Source: Chloroflexota bacterium (GTDB taxonomy: Bacteria > Chloroflexota > UBA6077 > FW602-bin22). Taken from it: a stretch of 64,000 nucleotides of DNA. The stretch lies in assembly GCA_004297775.1 (NCBI GenBank), contig SCUE01000005.1, forward strand, positions 1 to 64,000. Reading direction: 5' to 3'. Positions 27,769 through 37,129 of this stretch are shown in pieces (the first letter of the stretch is position 1; each line of letters starts with the position of its first letter). The notes beneath the pieces are model-generated. The model ran no database searches. It was not told where the DNA came from and saw only the letters and a program-made list of their open reading frames with translations. A program made the translations under genes and the position numbers.

Positions 27769-28905
27769 ATGCAGGCTGCGACGCTGACGTCGGTTTTCGA
27801 AGAGATTGGCGTGCGCCCGGTGATCAATGCGCGCGGCCATATGACCGTGCTCGGCGGATCGACGCCGTCTCCACGCGTGCGAGCAGCGATGGATCAGGCC
27901 GATCGGTACTTCGTCGACATGCAGGATCTCCTCGCGAAGTCGGGCGAAATCGTCGCGCGGCTTCTCGGCGCCGAGGCTGCCTACATCACGCCGGGCGCCG
28001 CCGCTGCCCTGGCGCTCGGAACTGCCGCGTGCGTGACCGGAAATGACATTGACAAGATGGCTCAGCTTCCGGACACGAGCGGGCTCAAGAACCGCGTCGT
28101 TCTCCAGGCCAAGCACCAATACCAATACCAGCGCGCCTGCACGATCGTCGGAACGAAACTTGTGCTCGTCGGCGACGAGAGTGGCACGACCGCCGACCAG
28201 CTACGGGTCGCGCTCGACGAAGCGACGGCCTGCGTCCTCTATCCGGCCCATCTTGAGAACGAACCGGGTGTCTTGTCATTGCCAGCCGTGATCGAGATCG
28301 CGCACGCGCGCGGCGTGCCGGTCCTGGTCGACGCGGCCGGACAGGTGTATCCGATCGAGCGGTTCAAGAGCTATCCGCGAATGGGCGCCGACCTCATCGC
28401 CTTCGGTGGCAAATACTTCGGCGGCGTGAATTCGTCCGGCATCCTCTGTGGAAAGAAGTCGCTGATCGACGCGGCGGTGCCGCAAGGTTTCATCGGATTC
28501 GAGACGATGACGCAGCGGCGCGGATTCGGACGGCCGCTCAAGCTTGACCGCCAGGAGATCATCGGACTGGTTGTCGCGCTCCAGGAATGGATGGCGATGG
28601 ACCACGAGGCCCGCCTGGCGACGTTCGAACGACGACTCGGCACCATCCGCCGCCAGATCGAGGGTTTGCCCGGCGTATCGATCGAACTCATTCGGCAGCA
28701 GGGATCGTCGCCGCGCCTTCTCGATGTGCGGATCGATCCGGCTGGAGCGCGACGAAACGCCGCGGCCGTCTTCGCCGGACTGCGCGATGGAAATCCAAGC
28801 ATCGCCGTACGTCCTATGAACGATGCGATCCAGATCAATGTCGCGACGGTCTGGGAGGGCGACGAGGAGATCGTCGGGCAGCGATTGCGGCAACTGCTTG
28901 TCTGA
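27769..28905 (+). CDS. SelA-like PLP-dependent enzyme
   Basis: Fold-type I PLP protein of 378 aa related to L-seryl-tRNA(Sec) selenium transferase and to DgaE-type ammonia-lyases. The PLP lysine is likely in DLIAFGGKYFGGVNSSG. The cofactor-ring motif is VLVDAAGQVYP and the N-terminal substrate segment VRPVINARGHMTVLGGS. It lacks the N-terminal extension of true SelA (about 450-460 aa), so a sugar-acid or amino-acid lyase is more likely than selenocysteine synthesis. No selB, selD or tRNA-Sec is seen. ATG 27769 has AGGGAG at good distance; an upstream in-frame extension was not used. The next gene starts 28 nt downstream. Confidence 0.85.
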   Translation: MQAATLTSVFEEIGVRPVINARGHMTVLGGSTPSPRVRAAMDQADRYFVDMQDLLAKSGEIVARLLGAEAAYITPGAAAALALGTAACVTGNDIDKMAQLPDTSGLKNRVVLQAKHQYQYQRACTIVGTKLVLVGDESGTTADQLRVALDEATACVLYPAHLENEPGVLSLPAVIEIAHARGVPVLVDAAGQVYPIERFKSYPRMGADLIAFGGKYFGGVNSSGILCGKKSLIDAAVPQGFIGFETMTQRRGFGRPLKLDRQEIIGLVVALQEWMAMDHEARLATFERRLGTIRRQIEGLPGVSIELIRQQGSSPRLLDVRIDPAGARRNAAAVFAGLRDGNPSIAVRPMNDAIQINVATVWEGDEEIVGQRLRQLLV

Positions 28906-28933
28906 CGGTAGAAGGACTCTCGAATCCGCGGGA

Positions 28934-29542
28934 ATGGCCAGAGCCAGGGAGGCAGGGCTCTGGAACAGCGACGATCGGACCGTCTGGCGCGCCGCGCTGG
29001 ATCGATATGACGACGTCATCGCTTCGTACGGTGCGCCGAAGTTGGTCGAGTTGGATCGGTGGTATCGGCACGAACTTCCGGGCCTCATCGCGGCGCGCTC
29101 CCCGCGAATGATCGACGAGCTGGATCTTGCGCGGATCGTCGAGTGGAAGATGCGCCGTGGCGTCTTTCGACCGCGCAACCTGGCGCTGGCGCGGCAGAAC
29201 AGCGCCGCGGATGTCGTCGCCGCGTCGACCGCGGCATTCGCGGCGACGGGCAACTTCGTGAAGGCCGTCGGAGCAATCACAGGGCTACGCGGCATCGGCG
29301 TCGCAACGGCTTCCGCCGTCCTGGCGGTTGTCGAGGTGGACCGCTTTCCCTTTCTCGACGATGTCGTGACGGCACAGGTGCCGGGCCTCACGGCCGAGGA
29401 CTATGGATTGCGCGCGTACGGTCTCTACGCGGCGGCGCTACGCGAGCGCGCAACGGAGATCGGCAGCGACTGGACGGCGACGGACATCGAGCGCGCGCTC
29501 TTCGCGTTCATCGGCGGAAAGGTGGGTCTGGCGCCCCGATGA
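28934..29542 (+). CDS. uncharacterised helix-hairpin-helix protein
   Basis: Protein of 202 aa. The helix-hairpin-helix element lies near residues 110-135: ITGLRGIGVATASAVLAVVE followed by DRFPFLDD, which resembles the HhH-Asp end of base-excision glycosylases. The N-terminal half holds ELDRWYRHELPGLIAARSPR and IVEWKMRRGVFRPRNLALA, which recall a conserved uncharacterised family found in bacteria and fungi. DNA binding is plausible from the HhH; enzymatic activity is not shown. The start ATG 28934 was chosen because the longer frame extends back into the SelA-like gene. It is probably co-transcribed with the SelA-like gene. Confidence 0.75.
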   Translation: MARAREAGLWNSDDRTVWRAALDRYDDVIASYGAPKLVELDRWYRHELPGLIAARSPRMIDELDLARIVEWKMRRGVFRPRNLALARQNSAADVVAASTAAFAATGNFVKAVGAITGLRGIGVATASAVLAVVEVDRFPFLDDVVTAQVPGLTAEDYGLRAYGLYAAALRERATEIGSDWTATDIERALFAFIGGKVGLAPR

Positions 29543-29607
29543 TGCCGCCGATATGATACTTTAGCCTATCAATTCGGCCCGTGAACGCACGAGCGGATTG
29601 CCAAGCG

Positions 29608-29626
29608 TATGCTTTACGCCGTAAAG
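29608..29626 (+). promoter_or_regulatory. -10 box overlapped by a palindromic operator
   Basis: TATGCT (29608-29613) is overlapped by CTTTACG-C-CGTAAAG (29612-29626), a perfect inverted repeat with 7-bp arms. A repressor bound here would block initiation of the A-type Fe-S protein gene. The regulator is unknown. Confidence 0.45.
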
Positions 29627-29649
29627 TGAACCCAGAGGAGGGACTCCAA

Positions 29650-30024
29650 TTGATCGAAACGCAGGTACTCGTCCTCAACATCACCGACGAGGCGCGCGAC
29701 AAAGTCCGTGACATCATTGCTGCGCGCAGTGAGCCCGATCTGGCATTGCGCGTCTTCGCTCAGGGCGCCGGCGAGAATCTTGCTCGCTACGGCATGACCC
29801 TGGATGGCGACCAGCTCGCCGACGACACGGTCATGGATTTCCCGGGTTTCCGAGTGTTCGTCGATCGCGATAGCATGGAGTACGTGCATGATTCCGAAAT
29901 CGGGTTCCAGGAGAGCCTGATGGGCGGCGGATTCACCCTTCAGAACCCCCATTATGCGCAAGCGCCGGCTGGTGGCTGCTGCGGTGGCAGCGGCGGCGGC
30001 GGTTGCGGCTGCCAGGGCCACTAA
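29650..30024 (+). CDS. A-type iron-sulfur carrier homologue (IscA/ErpA/HesB fold), non-canonical cysteines
   Basis: Protein of 124 aa with the HesB/IscA fold: LNITDEARDKVRDIIAA, LALRVFAQGAG, FRVFVDRDSMEYV and IGFQESLMGGGFTLQNPH align along the length of IscA. The first of the three conserved cysteines (in GGGCSG of IscA) is absent; the sequence there is QGAGENLARYG. The usual CGCG end is replaced by a Gly/Cys-rich tail with four cysteines, GGCCGGSGGGGCGCQGH. Start TTG 29650 is selected by GGAGGG about 7 nt upstream; the longer frame would run through the operator. A strong terminator follows. Confidence 0.82.
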   Translation: MIETQVLVLNITDEARDKVRDIIAARSEPDLALRVFAQGAGENLARYGMTLDGDQLADDTVMDFPGFRVFVDRDSMEYVHDSEIGFQESLMGGGFTLQNPHYAQAPAGGCCGGSGGGGCGCQGH

Positions 30025-30039
30025 GCCCGAACGAAGCGG

Positions 30040-30069
30040 AACGGTTCGGAGCAATCCGGACCGTTTTTC
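30040..30069 (+). terminator. rho-independent terminator
   Basis: Stem AACGGTTCGG (30040-30049) with complement CCGGACCGTT (30056-30065, one G-T pair) and a short loop, followed by a T-run. Ends the transcript of the A-type Fe-S gene. Confidence 0.85.
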
Positions 30070-30102
30070 GTTTGCCTCGCCTTACGGGACGCTGAGTGCC
30101 CG

Positions 30103-30108
30103 TACAAT
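30103..30108 (+). promoter_or_regulatory. -10 box of leaderless promoter, AI-2E transporter gene
   Basis: TACAAT ends 8 nt before GTG 30117, immediately after the terminator. Confidence 0.55.
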
Positions 30109-30116
30109 CGGCGGTC

Positions 30117-31301
30117 GTGGAGCGCAACCAGTTCGTTCGCGTCCTGATCCTCCTGCTCATCGCGGCTGTCGCGTTGCACCTTGTCGGCGTTGTTTGGACT
30201 GTCGGCCGGAGCTTCGGCGACCTGATTGTCATGTTCTTCCTGGCCTGGTTGCTGGCATTCATTCTCACACCGCTCGTTCACGTCATCGCGGACGCCGCCC
30301 GCTTGCCGCGCGCGTTGGCGGCCGCCCTCGTCTACGTGTCGCTCTTCGTCGCTCTGTTGACCGGGCTCGTTCTGCTGGTTCCACTGCTCGTGACGCAGTT
30401 GATCGAGCTCGGTCGCGCGCTGCCGGCCTACGCCGAACGTGTGCCGCGCGTCCTGGCCGAGATTCAAACCGATCTCAGCGCTCGGAACATCGACGTCGAC
30501 ATAACAGCGGTATACCGGCCACAGGAAATCTCGAATGCACTGGCCGGTCTCGGCGCGGCGGCGGTTCAGAACGCGGTCGGCATTCTGACGAGCGTCTTCG
30601 GCGCCGCGTTCGCGGTCGTTCTCGTCCTCGTGCTGTCGTTCTACATGGTCGTCGACGGCGAACACATCGAGCGAACGTTCCTGGCGTTCATCCCCGACGA
30701 ACGACGCTCGGAGGTCGATTTCTTCATCGACTCGGTGAACCGAAGTTTCGGTGGTTTCCTGCGAGGCACCGTGATTCAGGCCGTGATCTATGGCACGGGC
30801 ACAGCCGTTGTGATGCTGATCGCCGGTATCGACTATGTCCTGATATCCAGCATATTCGCGGGCATCGTGATGATTGTCCCGGTGTTCGGGCCGTTCCTCG
30901 CGATTATTCCGCCGGTCGCGGTTGCGATCATCTCGGCGCCGGTCGGTACGGTGCTTGTGGTGGTGGCGGGCCTCCTCATCCTGCAACAGATCACCTTCAA
31001 CGTCATTGCGCCGAAGGTGATGAGCGACAGCCTGGGCATGCATCCGCTGCTCGTGTTCGCCGCCTTGCTCGTCGGCGGACGCGTCGCCGGGCTCACCGGC
31101 GCGATCTTCGGCGTGCCGGTCGCGGGGGTCATCTGGGCACTCTTCCGCCACGCGATCGGGCAGTCGCGCTACGGGCAGATGGCGGCCGAGCGTCGGCAGG
31201 CCTCGGAGGCGATCGCGCGCGCCGAACGATCGCGGCCGGATACTGGACGAGGGATGCGGCTGTGGCGTCGGCTTGGGCGACGTCGGCCATCGGACGCGTG
31301 A
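30117..31301 (+). CDS. AI-2E family transporter (PerM/YdiK-like)
   Basis: Polytopic membrane protein of 394 aa with about eight helices: two N-terminal pairs, a hydrophilic loop of about 70 residues (near 95-160), then the conserved C-terminal half with GGFLRGTVIQAVIYG and the PxFGPFLAIIPP-type hairpin. The cytoplasmic tail is Arg-rich. Members export small molecules or ions; despite the family name, autoinducer-2 export is established only for a few. GTG 30117 is chosen because TACAAT lies 8 nt upstream. It is 21 nt ahead of glpK on the same strand. Confidence 0.9.
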   Translation: MERNQFVRVLILLLIAAVALHLVGVVWTVGRSFGDLIVMFFLAWLLAFILTPLVHVIADAARLPRALAAALVYVSLFVALLTGLVLLVPLLVTQLIELGRALPAYAERVPRVLAEIQTDLSARNIDVDITAVYRPQEISNALAGLGAAAVQNAVGILTSVFGAAFAVVLVLVLSFYMVVDGEHIERTFLAFIPDERRSEVDFFIDSVNRSFGGFLRGTVIQAVIYGTGTAVVMLIAGIDYVLISSIFAGIVMIVPVFGPFLAIIPPVAVAIISAPVGTVLVVVAGLLILQQITFNVIAPKVMSDSLGMHPLLVFAALLVGGRVAGLTGAIFGVPVAGVIWALFRHAIGQSRYGQMAAERRQASEAIARAERSRPDTGRGMRLWRRLGRRRPSDA

Positions 31302-31322
31302 ACCACCGTCGAGTGGCGCGGC

Positions 31323-32843
31323 GTGGATAGGTTGATCCTCGCGATCGACCAGGGCACGACCGGCACGACCGCGATGCTGTTCGACGCCGCCGGCACGGCA
31401 CATGGAATCGGGTACCGCGAGATTCCACAGATCTATCCCCGTCCCGGTTGGGTGAGTCACGACGCCGAGGCGATCTGGCAGTCGTGCCTCGTGGCCGTCC
31501 GCGCCGCACTCGGACGTGCCGGGGTTTCGGGAACATCCGTCGCGGCGATCGGGATCACGAACCAACGCGAGACGACGGTCGTTTGGGACGCGCGCACCGG
31601 TGCGCCGATCGCGCCCGCGATCGTCTGGCAGTGTCGCCGAACCGCCAGTGCGTGCGACGAACTACGGTCGCGCGAGGGTGGCGCCGTGGCGGATCTCATC
31701 CGAGCACGCACGGGTCTGGTCGTCGACGCGTACTTTTCGGGCACCAAGATCGCCTGGCTGCTCGACAATGTCGACGGTGCCCGAACGCGCGCGGAGCGTG
31801 GCGAGCTTCGATTCGGCACGATCGATTCCTGGCTGATCTGGAAGCTCACCGGCGGCGGCGAGCACGTCACCGACCACAGCAACGCGTCGCGCACGATGCT
31901 GTTCGACATCCATCGCGCGACGTGGGACGCGGAACTGCTCCACCATCTGCGTGTGCCGGAGACGCTTCTACCGTCGGCGAAGCCGTCGATTGGTGTGTTT
32001 GGCGCAGTGTCTCCGAAGAGCGCGATGGCGCGCATCGTCCCCGCCGGGACTCCGATTTCGGGCGTCGCCGGCGACCAGCAGGCGGCCCTCTTTGGTCAGG
32101 CTTGCGATCGGTCCGGTATGGTGAAGTGCACCTACGGCACCGGGGCGTTCCTGTTGATGCACACGGGCGAGGCCGCGGTTGCGTCGCCGAGCGGCCTGTT
32201 GGCGACGTTGGCCGCCAGTGGACCGGACCGCCGCGAATACGCGCTCGAAGGTTCGGTCTTCGTCGCTGGCGCGGCGATTCAGTGGCTGCGCGATGAATTA
32301 CGAATGATCGGGAGCGCCGGCGAATCGGAAGCGATCGCGGCTTCGGTGCCGGACACGGCCGGCGTCTACCTCGTCCCGGCGTTCGTCGGCCTCGGGGCGC
32401 CATACTGGGATCAACGTGCCCGCGGCGCTCTGCTCGGCCTGACGCGTGGCGCCGGACGCGCGCACATCGTCCGCGCCGCGCTCGAAGCGATGGCGTACCA
32501 GGTGCGTGACGTCGTCGATGCAATGTCGAAAGATTCCGGCTTGCCCGTCTCCGAGATCCGCATCGATGGTGGCGCCGCCGTCAACAACGTGCTTGCCCAG
32601 TTCCAGGCCGATATCCTCGATCGACCGGTTACGCGCCCGCGCGTGATCGAGACGACGGCGCTCGGCGCCAGCTATCTGGCCGGCCTGGGGATCGGATTCT
32701 GGCCGGATCGTGCCACGATCGCGCGGCAATGGGCGAAGGACCGCGAGTTCCTGCCGGCGATGGCCGCCGATCGCCGGGAGTCACTTTACCGGGGCTGGCG
32801 CCGCGCAGTCCAACGATCGCGTGATTGGGACGTGGACGAGTAA
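31323..32843 (+). CDS. glpK: glycerol kinase
   Basis: FGGY-family kinase of 506 aa, phosphorylating glycerol to sn-glycerol 3-phosphate. Motifs: [18 protein letters not shown] (phosphate 1), [13 protein letters not shown] with the glycerol-contacting Arg-Glu, [11 protein letters not shown], and the ATP-binding [14 protein letters not shown] and [14 protein letters not shown]. No glycerol facilitator or glycerol-3-phosphate dehydrogenase is adjacent, so the gene stands apart from a glp operon. GTG 31323 follows the transporter closely, so read-through from that promoter is likely. Confidence 0.96.
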   Translation: MDRLILAIDQGTTGTTAMLFDAAGTAHGIGYREIPQIYPRPGWVSHDAEAIWQSCLVAVRAALGRAGVSGTSVAAIGITNQRETTVVWDARTGAPIAPAIVWQCRRTASACDELRSREGGAVADLIRARTGLVVDAYFSGTKIAWLLDNVDGARTRAERGELRFGTIDSWLIWKLTGGGEHVTDHSNASRTMLFDIHRATWDAELLHHLRVPETLLPSAKPSIGVFGAVSPKSAMARIVPAGTPISGVAGDQQAALFGQACDRSGMVKCTYGTGAFLLMHTGEAAVASPSGLLATLAASGPDRREYALEGSVFVAGAAIQWLRDELRMIGSAGESEAIAASVPDTAGVYLVPAFVGLGAPYWDQRARGALLGLTRGAGRAHIVRAALEAMAYQVRDVVDAMSKDSGLPVSEIRIDGGAAVNNVLAQFQADILDRPVTRPRVIETTALGASYLAGLGIGFWPDRATIARQWAKDREFLPAMAADRRESLYRGWRRAVQRSRDWDVDE

Positions 32844-32847
32844 TGTC

Positions 32848-33654
32848 CTACCCGGTTGCGCGCTCGCGTCCAGCCGCGGCCGAATCGGCGACGCGATCGT
32901 ACTCACCGCGCGCGGCGGCCAGGCGTATGGCGAGCAGACCTTTGATGCCGCGCCACGACTCTCGGATCGGGTGGACGCGCCGAGTTCCGACATAGTGCCA
33001 CGTCACCGGTACCTCGGCGACGCGAGCGCCGATCCTTCGAGCGACGTAGAGCAACTCGGCATCGAATCCGGCCGTCACGGCCGCGCCGCGTGCCTGCTGG
33101 ATGTCCGGTCGATAGATGCGCAAGTTGGCGCACACGCGGCGCGCCACGTCAGCGCGGAGCGCCTTGAAGCCGCACTGGGTGTCCCGAACGCCGCCCAGGT
33201 CGAGGATCAAGCCGCGAATCAGCGAGAAGCCGGACGCCATGAGTTTGCGAACCATCGGAGCCCCAGCCCGACCGGCACGTGACCCAACGACGATGTCGAA
33301 TCCCTGGTCGATCTTCGGCCGAATCTTGGCGATCTCCTCGATCGGCGTGGCCTGATCCATATCGGTGAACAGGACGAAATCGCCGCCGGCGGCGTTGATG
33401 CCGGCGATCACCGCGCCAGCCTTGCCTCGATGTGGCTCGGCGAGCAGGCGAACGCGTCGGTGCCGGGCGGCGACGGCGATGATGATCTCGCGACTGGCGT
33501 CGGCCGATCCGTCATCGACGACGAGGATCTCGGCGATGTCGGATGCATCGGCCAAGTACTCGGCGACTCGTTCGAGGCAGCCGGACCGCAGATTCGCTTC
33601 CTCATTGAAGCACGGGATAACGATCGAGAACGTCGGTGCCGGCACGTCGGGCAT
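32848..33654 (-). CDS. family 2 glycosyltransferase (dolichyl/polyprenyl-phosphate hexose synthase-like)
   Basis: GT2 enzyme of 268 aa with a single GT-A domain: FSIVIPCFNEEANL, EILVVDDGSADASRE, FVLFTDMDQATPIEEI (DxD equivalent) and FDAELLYVARRIGARVAEVPV. No membrane helices are obvious at the C-terminus. Such enzymes move a sugar from a nucleotide donor to polyprenyl phosphate. It is the last gene of the six-gene polysaccharide operon and faces glpK tail-to-tail across 4 nt. Confidence 0.88.
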   Translation of the reverse strand: MPDVPAPTFSIVIPCFNEEANLRSGCLERVAEYLADASDIAEILVVDDGSADASREIIIAVAARHRRVRLLAEPHRGKAGAVIAGINAAGGDFVLFTDMDQATPIEEIAKIRPKIDQGFDIVVGSRAGRAGAPMVRKLMASGFSLIRGLILDLGGVRDTQCGFKALRADVARRVCANLRIYRPDIQQARGAAVTAGFDAELLYVARRIGARVAEVPVTWHYVGTRRVHPIRESWRGIKGLLAIRLAAARGEYDRVADSAAAGRERATG

Positions 33655-33713
33655 CGCGAGATGATAGACGTGGCATTGGGCCGCGATTCAGGCGCGAATC
33701 GCCCTCGATCGCG

Positions 33714-34817
33714 TCAAGAACGTCGGCCAGCCAACGCCTGGTGGTAGAGCTCGACCGTCTGCGCCGCGATCGCGCGCTGCGTGTAGTGAGTCATGGCACG
33801 TTCGCGACCACGGCGGCGCAGGGTGGCGGCGAGCTCCTGGTCGACCGCGATCGTCGTGAGTCGATCTCGGAGCGCGGCCGCGTCGCCCTCGGGGAACACG
33901 AATCCGGCATCGCCGATCACGGTCGGTATCTCCCCCGAATCGGAGCCGACCGGAATCGCGCCACAGGCCATTCCCTCAGTCAGGACCCGGCCGAACTGTT
34001 CCTTCCAGCGTGGCGTCGTGCGCGACGGCAGCGCGATCGCATCAAGCGATCGGTACACCTCCGGAACTTCGGTCGATGGCACCGGCGGCCGAATCGTGAC
34101 TCGATCGGACACGCCAAGGCCGGCCGCGCGCGCAATAACCTCGCTGCTGGCTGGCCCTTCGCCGACGAAGGTGAGTCGCCAATCGACGGTCAGCCCGGAG
34201 CATGCGTCGACCAGATCGAGCACGCCTTTGTACGCCTCGATTCGTCCGAGGAAGCCGATCGAGAAAGGGCCGGGAGGCCGAACGAGTGGAGGCGAGAAAA
34301 GGTCGGGGTCGATGCCAAACTGCGGGATGACTGCCAACGGACCACGAAAGCCCTTTCGCCGCACGATCGCGGCGGCATCGGTAACTCCCGCGATGACGCC
34401 ATCGCTGCGCGCGATGATCCAAGGCTCTATCCAGCCGAACGGCGGCGGGTACGTCTTGTCGATGTTCTGCCAGGTGAAGAACACCCGCGCCGCGCCGACC
34501 CGGCCTCCGGCCAGATAGGCGTGGAATGTCGCCAGATTGTACGGCTCCTCATCGACGTGAAACAGATCCGGCCGAAGTGTCGCCAGCTCGCGGCCGAGCG
34601 TCGGGTAGAAGTGGACGTGGTAATGGCCGCCGAACGCCACTGGCAAGACGCGCAGGTCGTAGCCGCGTGTGAAGACGCGCTCGATCGAGGCGACCGGACC
34701 GGACCAACGAGGCGGTACGAAGACAGTCAATTCGACGCCAGGTATCGCGGCGATTTCCTCGGCTTTGCGCTGGTATGCGCCGACGAGCATTGCCTTGGAG
34801 AGAATCGCGACGCGCAT
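33714..34817 (-). CDS. family 4 glycosyltransferase
   Basis: GT-B fold retaining glycosyltransferase of 367 aa. N-terminal domain MRVAILSKAMLVGAYQRKAEE; donor-binding C-terminal domain with IGFLGRIEAYKGVLDLVDA, then FGRVLTEGMACGAIPVGSDSG holding the EX7E-type motif, and GEIPTVIGDAGFVFPEGD. The acceptor sugar is unknown. It starts 2 nt behind the preceding glycosyltransferase, in the polysaccharide operon. Confidence 0.9.
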   Translation of the reverse strand: MRVAILSKAMLVGAYQRKAEEIAAIPGVELTVFVPPRWSGPVASIERVFTRGYDLRVLPVAFGGHYHVHFYPTLGRELATLRPDLFHVDEEPYNLATFHAYLAGGRVGAARVFFTWQNIDKTYPPPFGWIEPWIIARSDGVIAGVTDAAAIVRRKGFRGPLAVIPQFGIDPDLFSPPLVRPPGPFSIGFLGRIEAYKGVLDLVDACSGLTVDWRLTFVGEGPASSEVIARAAGLGVSDRVTIRPPVPSTEVPEVYRSLDAIALPSRTTPRWKEQFGRVLTEGMACGAIPVGSDSGEIPTVIGDAGFVFPEGDAAALRDRLTTIAVDQELAATLRRRGRERAMTHYTQRAIAAQTVELYHQALAGRRS

Positions 34818-34819
34818 TC

Positions 34820-35983
34820 TCAGGCCGCCTCGGCGTCAAGGCTGAGCGCGCCGCGATAGGCCGCCAGCGTCATCTCGGCCGTGCGCTCCCAGGAGAACTG
34901 AGCCGATTGGCGGAGTCCGCGTTCGATGAGATCGTGTCGGAGCGGATCATCGCCCAGACCGCGAGCCAAGGCCGCGGCCAGCGCGTCCTCATCATCGGGC
35001 GAGAAGACGATCGCGGCGTCGCCGGAGACTTCCGGCAGCGAGCCGGCGTTCGAGCAGGCAACCGGCACGCCCGAGGCCATCGCTTCGAGGACAGGAAGAC
35101 CGAATCCCTCGTAGCGCGAGGGATAGACATAGAGGGTCGCGGCGCCGATGAGTGCGGGCATAAGCTCTTCCGGCACGATTCCGAGAAAGCGGACGTGGTC
35201 TCGTAGGCCGAGCCGCTCGACGAGAGGCCGTAGCGGACGGTAGAGGGCGCCGCGTCGATCGGGGTCACCGGTGATCGCAAGCGGCTCCACGATTCGATTC
35301 GCCGCGCGAACGCGAGCATAGGCGAGGATGAGCCGCTCGACGTTCTTCCGTACGTCGAGACCGCCGGCGTAGAGAATGAAGCGTTCCGGCAGACCGAGAT
35401 GCTCCCTCGCGACCGCGATCTCCTCGCGCGATCGCGGCCGGTAGACCTCATCGACCCCGAGATGAACGACGCGGACGCGCTGTTCTGGGATCCGAAGACG
35501 CGCCACGATATCGTCGCGCGAGGCGTGGGAGTCGGCCAGAATCAGGCGAGCGCGCCGGACCGTGACCGACTGAAGCCACATGTACGCGCGGACCGACGCC
35601 GATGCGCGGTATTCGCGCAAGACCAGCGGGATGAGGTCATGGATCGTCACGATGACGGGTTGCCGGCTCGAGAACGGCGCGGCGAAGTATGGGTAGTGAA
35701 TGAGATCGACCTGGTCGTCGAGTGCCGCCGGCGCGCCGCGTTGCTCAAACCAGAGCTTGATCGCGTTCTGGCCGTGCACGTATGACGGAACCGGAACCCG
35801 GCGAACCGTCAGGTCGGCTGGGACAGGTGGCGAGATCGACCAGGCAGGACCGGCGTCCGGTGTGACGAGGCGCCACGCCGCGGCGTCGGGACTGAAGCGG
35901 GCAGCGCCGCGCAGGAGTTCGCGCGTATAGCGTCCGGTGCCATCGTTGCGCGCACCGAACAATGCATTGAGGCCGACGCGCAC
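34820..35983 (-). CDS. family 4 glycosyltransferase
   Basis: GT-B enzyme of 387 aa. Acceptor domain begins MRVGLNALFGARNDGTGRYT; donor domain holds FILYAGGLDVRKNVERLI and RYEGFGLPVLEAMASGVPVA (EX7E), then GSLPEVSGDAAIVFSPDDED. Resembles mannosyl/rhamnosyl transferases of O-antigen clusters. GTG 35983 directly abuts the TAG stop of the upstream glycosyltransferase, so translation is coupled. Specificity unknown. Confidence 0.9.
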   Translation of the reverse strand: MRVGLNALFGARNDGTGRYTRELLRGAARFSPDAAAWRLVTPDAGPAWSISPPVPADLTVRRVPVPSYVHGQNAIKLWFEQRGAPAALDDQVDLIHYPYFAAPFSSRQPVIVTIHDLIPLVLREYRASASVRAYMWLQSVTVRRARLILADSHASRDDIVARLRIPEQRVRVVHLGVDEVYRPRSREEIAVAREHLGLPERFILYAGGLDVRKNVERLILAYARVRAANRIVEPLAITGDPDRRGALYRPLRPLVERLGLRDHVRFLGIVPEELMPALIGAATLYVYPSRYEGFGLPVLEAMASGVPVACSNAGSLPEVSGDAAIVFSPDDEDALAAALARGLGDDPLRHDLIERGLRQSAQFSWERTAEMTLAAYRGALSLDAEAA

Positions 35984-37129
35984 CTACCGCGGCCCATCAA
36001 CTAGTCGACGATAGATGCCGAGAACCTTCTCGGCCGACGACCGCCAGGTGAACTTCGTCGCTTGCGCGAGACCGCGCCCGCTCAGGTCGTCGGCCAGCGT
36101 CGGATCGGTCAGGATCCGCGCCATCGCATCGGCGATTGCATCGATGTCGAGCGGATCGACCGTGATTCCAGCATTCCCGACCGCCTCCGGGAGCGACGAC
36201 GTGTTCGAGGTCACGACCGGCGTACCGCACGCCATCGCCTCGAGCGGCGGTATGCCGAAGCCTTCGTACAGTGATGGGTATACAAACAGGTCAGCCAGGC
36301 TGTAAAGCGCTGGAAGATCAACGTCCGGTATCCGGCCGAGGAAGACGACGTCGTCGCTCATGTCGAGTTCCTCGACCGTCTCGAATACCGACTGGTACAT
36401 CCAGCCGAGTCCGCCGCCAATGACGAGCCGATGGGGGATGACGCCGTCGCGCCGCAGCCGCGCGTATGCCGAAATGAGGCGTGACAGGTTCTTGCGCGGC
36501 TCGATGACGCTAAGGTGCAGGATGAACGGAAACTGAAGGTTGTATCGATGTCGGATTTCGCCGAGTACCGACGGATCGTCGACGATCTGAAATTGCGAAT
36601 CGATGCCGGGGTAGACGACCGCGACCCGATCCGGATCGGCGTCGAGCAGGCAGATCAAGTCGTTCTGGGTGTTGGCCGAATCGACCAGGACGAAGTCAGC
36701 GTCACGGATGGCGAGTGGAACGGCTCTTTCGAGGTAGAGGCGCAACCCCTCGTCGGCTGTTTCCGGATAGACGAGGAACGAAAGATCGTGAACTGTGACG
36801 ACTTTCTTGCCACGCCGGGTCGGCGGCACGACGAAATCGGGGAAGTGGAAGAGATCGACCGGCCCCGTGACGAGATCGATCGGCAACGGTATGTGAAGGC
36901 GGTGCCAGAGAATCGTCAGCCAGCGGTCGGGAAGCGCGAGCGGACGCTCGATGACGTGCTTCGCCCTGGGAAAGAGCGTCGGCGGTCGATCGCCCTTCTC
37001 GTAGTTGTAGTAGAGGACGAATTGATCGGACGTCGCGAGAGCGACGAGCTCCTGCACGAGACCACGCGTATAGCGGCCGATACCGCCGCCCTGTTTCAGC
37101 GCCGGGTTGTAGTCAATCGCGACGCGCAT
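35984..37129 (-). CDS. family 4 glycosyltransferase
   Basis: GT-B enzyme of 381 aa and a close relative of the 34820-35983 gene (same order of motifs: MRVAIDYNPALKQGGGIGRY, LHLSVIEPRKNLSRLISAYA, YEGFGIPPLEAMACGTPVVT). The two may be old duplicates. ATG 37129 was chosen because the protein family begins MRVAID; a longer in-frame extension inside the upstream gene was rejected. The start overlaps the flippase-like gene by 17 nt. Confidence 0.9.
   Translation of the reverse strand: MRVAIDYNPALKQGGGIGRYTRGLVQELVALATSDQFVLYYNYEKGDRPPTLFPRAKHVIERPLALPDRWLTILWHRLHIPLPIDLVTGPVDLFHFPDFVVPPTRRGKKVVTVHDLSFLVYPETADEGLRLYLERAVPLAIRDADFVLVDSANTQNDLICLLDADPDRVAVVYPGIDSQFQIVDDPSVLGEIRHRYNLQFPFILHLSVIEPRKNLSRLISAYARLRRDGVIPHRLVIGGGLGWMYQSVFETVEELDMSDDVVFLGRIPDVDLPALYSLADLFVYPSLYEGFGIPPLEAMACGTPVVTSNTSSLPEAVGNAGITVDPLDIDAIADAMARILTDPTLADDLSGRGLAQATKFTWRSSAEKVLGIYRRLVDGPR

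Noticed and set aside
27769..28905. True selenocysteine synthase (selA)
   Set aside because: Too short (378 aa), no N-terminal tRNA-binding extension, and no selB, selD or tRNA-Sec in the window.
30021..31565. 514-aa minus-strand open frame across the AI-2E transporter gene
   Set aside because: Antisense to a clear membrane protein; His/Asp/Arg-rich with no domain.
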